DNA of 7,152 nucleotides, from NCBI GenBank assembly GCA_024635885.1, contig JAGXIA010000088.1, positions 1 through 7,152 of the forward strand, in the 5' to 3' direction. Both the position numbers and the translations under genes were made by a program. The notes beneath the pieces were generated by a model. That model had not been told where the DNA came from. It did no database searches and saw only the letters and a program-made list of their open reading frames with translations. The stretch is from Helicobacteraceae bacterium. Its GTDB lineage: Bacteria > Campylobacterota > Campylobacteria > Campylobacterales > Sulfurimonadaceae. Shown one piece after another: positions 5,995-7,152 of this stretch (position 1 is the first letter of the stretch; each line of letters starts with the position of its first letter).

Positions 5995-7152
5995 ATGAAC
6001 CTCACAAAAGAGCACCTTTGCAAATTTGACAAACTAGGTATTAGAAGCTGGTCTGAACTTGCTCTCATTATTCCCCACTCATATGAAGATTTTCGTCTTC
6101 ATAAAAAACTTCAAATCCACATGCCACAACTTATAGATGCAACTGTTGAATCTGTGTATCGCGGACCTAACTCTATTCAAATAACTTTTTTTTCTCACAA
6201 CTTCGGACATACTGTAACGGGTGTTCTTTTTCGTCCAAAGCCATATATGATGCATCAGTTTAAAGTAGGAGAAAGAGATTACTACTACGGAATGGTAGAG
6301 TGTAAAGTTGGACAATGCAGTATGAGCATGCCAAGAAAAGTTACAAACATCGGTGCGATTACACCAAAGTATAAATCAGCGTTAAGAAATGATGTTATGG
6401 GGCGGTTTGTATTTAATAATCTTACAAGTGAAAATTTAAAAGAAGAGGGCCTAAACAGCGAAGTAATAAGTGAAGTTTTAAAACTTCATTTTCCTGATGA
6501 TAAACTCCTGGAGAGTTCTGAGCTGAGTCAAGATTCTCTTAATGCTTTGAAATACATAGAGCTGTTCACTTATATGAAAATACTTGCAGGCAAAAGACGC
6601 TATTTTAAGCCCTTGGCATGTGGAAGTAATGATTACGTTGAATGGGCTAAGAGTTTGCCTTTTACCCTTACTAATGAACAGATAAAGACTATAGATGATA
6701 TAAAGTCTGACTTAGCAAAAGATGTAGCAGCAAAAAGAATGGTAGTCGGCGATGTTGGAAGTGGAAAAACTATGGTTATTTTAGCCTCTGCAGTTATGAT
6801 GATGCCGAATCGTTCCATACTTATGGCACCGACAACTATACTTGCAAATCAACTTTTTGAAGAGGCTTGTAAATTCATTCCACATGCCAAGATAGTTTTA
6901 GTTACTAACAAAACTAAAAAGATTGATTTGAATGAGTTTGATTTTATTATAGGAACGCATGCGCTCCTTTACAGAGAACTTCCACATGCCGAACTAGTTA
7001 TGGTTGACGAGCAGCACCGTTTTGGAACTGCGCAGAGAAATTTGTTAGAAAAGTTAGTAAGCAGCGGTGAAAGAAAACCACACTTTTTGCAGTTTTCTGC
7101 CACACCAATCCCTAGAACACAAGCTATGATAGAAACCGCTCACATAGATGTC
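5995..7152 (+). CDS. recG: RecG ATP-dependent DNA helicase, N-terminal 386 codons (runs off the window)
   Basis: RecG remodels stalled replication forks and branch-migrates Holliday junctions in the cytoplasm. The reading frame is open from 5995 to the last base and lacks its stop, so only the 5' part is seen. Full-length relatives in this phylum are about 600 residues, so roughly 60% is present. Residues 3-35 contain the typical start (KLGIRSWSELALIIPHSYED). The wedge/OB-fold domain that grips branched DNA follows, at about 40-120. The helicase motifs are clear: motif I (Walker A) GDVGSGKT at 232-239 with Lys238; motif Ia MAPTTILANQ from 257; IIGTHALL from 298; motif II DEQHRFG at 318-324, the DEQH form characteristic of RecG; and motif III SATPIPRT at 348-355. 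Motifs IV-VI lie beyond the edge. No key residue is missing in the visible part. Four copies of a repeated 9-mer lie within this gene. Confidence 0.96.
   Translation, partial: MNLTKEHLCKFDKLGIRSWSELALIIPHSYEDFRLHKKLQIHMPQLIDATVESVYRGPNSIQITFFSHNFGHTVTGVLFRPKPYMMHQFKVGERDYYYGMVECKVGQCSMSMPRKVTNIGAITPKYKSALRNDVMGRFVFNNLTSENLKEEGLNSEVISEVLKLHFPDDKLLESSELSQDSLNALKYIELFTYMKILAGKRRYFKPLACGSNDYVEWAKSLPFTLTNEQIKTIDDIKSDLAKDVAAKRMVVGDVGSGKTMVILASAVMMMPNRSILMAPTTILANQLFEEACKFIPHAKIVLVTNKTKKIDLNEFDFIIGTHALLYRELPHAELVMVDEQHRFGTAQRNLLEKLVSSGERKPHFLQFSATPIPRTQAMIETAHIDV

Larger units (their letters stand above)
491..6990. repeat. Dispersed 9-mer CCACATGCC, seven copies
   Basis: Exact copies start at 491, 894, 1817, 6117, 6880 and 6982 on the + strand, and one lies on the - strand at 6615-6623. 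Six of the seven are preceded by T, giving TCCACATGCC, and four share TTCCACATGCC. A near copy with one mismatch is at 1494-1502. All lie in the cytochrome gene or recG; none is in mqnC, the M16 gene or the chemoreceptor gene (2448-5919). Four encode Pro-His-Ala in frame; the others fall in different codon contexts. The function is unknown. Confidence 0.5.

Noticed and set aside
6079..6315. Reverse-strand 78-codon frame at the start of recG
   Set aside because: It lies wholly inside the well-supported RecG coding region and has no recognisable protein features.

Overview
The window is a low-GC, gene-dense stretch with every recognisable gene on the + strand. It most likely comes from a Campylobacterota (epsilonproteobacterial) chromosome, probably a Sulfurimonas-like sulfur or hydrogen oxidiser. 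The reasons are the futalosine-pathway gene mqnC, the mqnC - M16 peptidase - recG order (the arrangement I recall around recG in Campylobacter jejuni), a soluble zinc-binding (CZB) chemoreceptor resembling Helicobacter TlpD, and a large periplasmic multiheme cytochrome. The genus is an inference.

Layout: 35-2440 encodes an exported cytochrome c with twelve CXXCH haem sites and a C-terminal membrane anchor. Seven bases later, 2448-3497 is mqnC, a radical-SAM enzyme of menaquinone synthesis. Its stop codon overlaps by one base the start of 3497-4780, an exported M16-family protein that has lost the zinc-binding HxxEH motif. After a 50-base gap, 4831-5919 is a cytoplasmic methyl-accepting chemotaxis protein ending in a CZB domain. 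After a further 75 bases, recG starts at 5995 and runs off the right edge: its first 386 codons are present, including helicase motifs I, Ia, II and III. No gene-free stretch is longer than 75 bases. I see no RNA genes, insertion sequences, CRISPR arrays or clear intrinsic terminators.

How the genes fit together: the cytochrome, mqnC and the M16 gene are packed like one transcript. The link between the first two is plausible, because MqnC helps make the menaquinone that feeds periplasmic cytochromes. The M16 protein and RecG look like housekeeping neighbours kept by synteny. The chemoreceptor sits between them with wider gaps on both sides, which suggests an insertion into an older mqnC-M16-recG block.

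The points most worth a second look are the unassigned 12-haem tail-anchored cytochrome, the catalytically dead M16 subunit, the CZB receptor inserted in a conserved block, and an over-represented 9-mer (CCACATGCC, seven copies on the two strands) found only in the cytochrome gene and recG.
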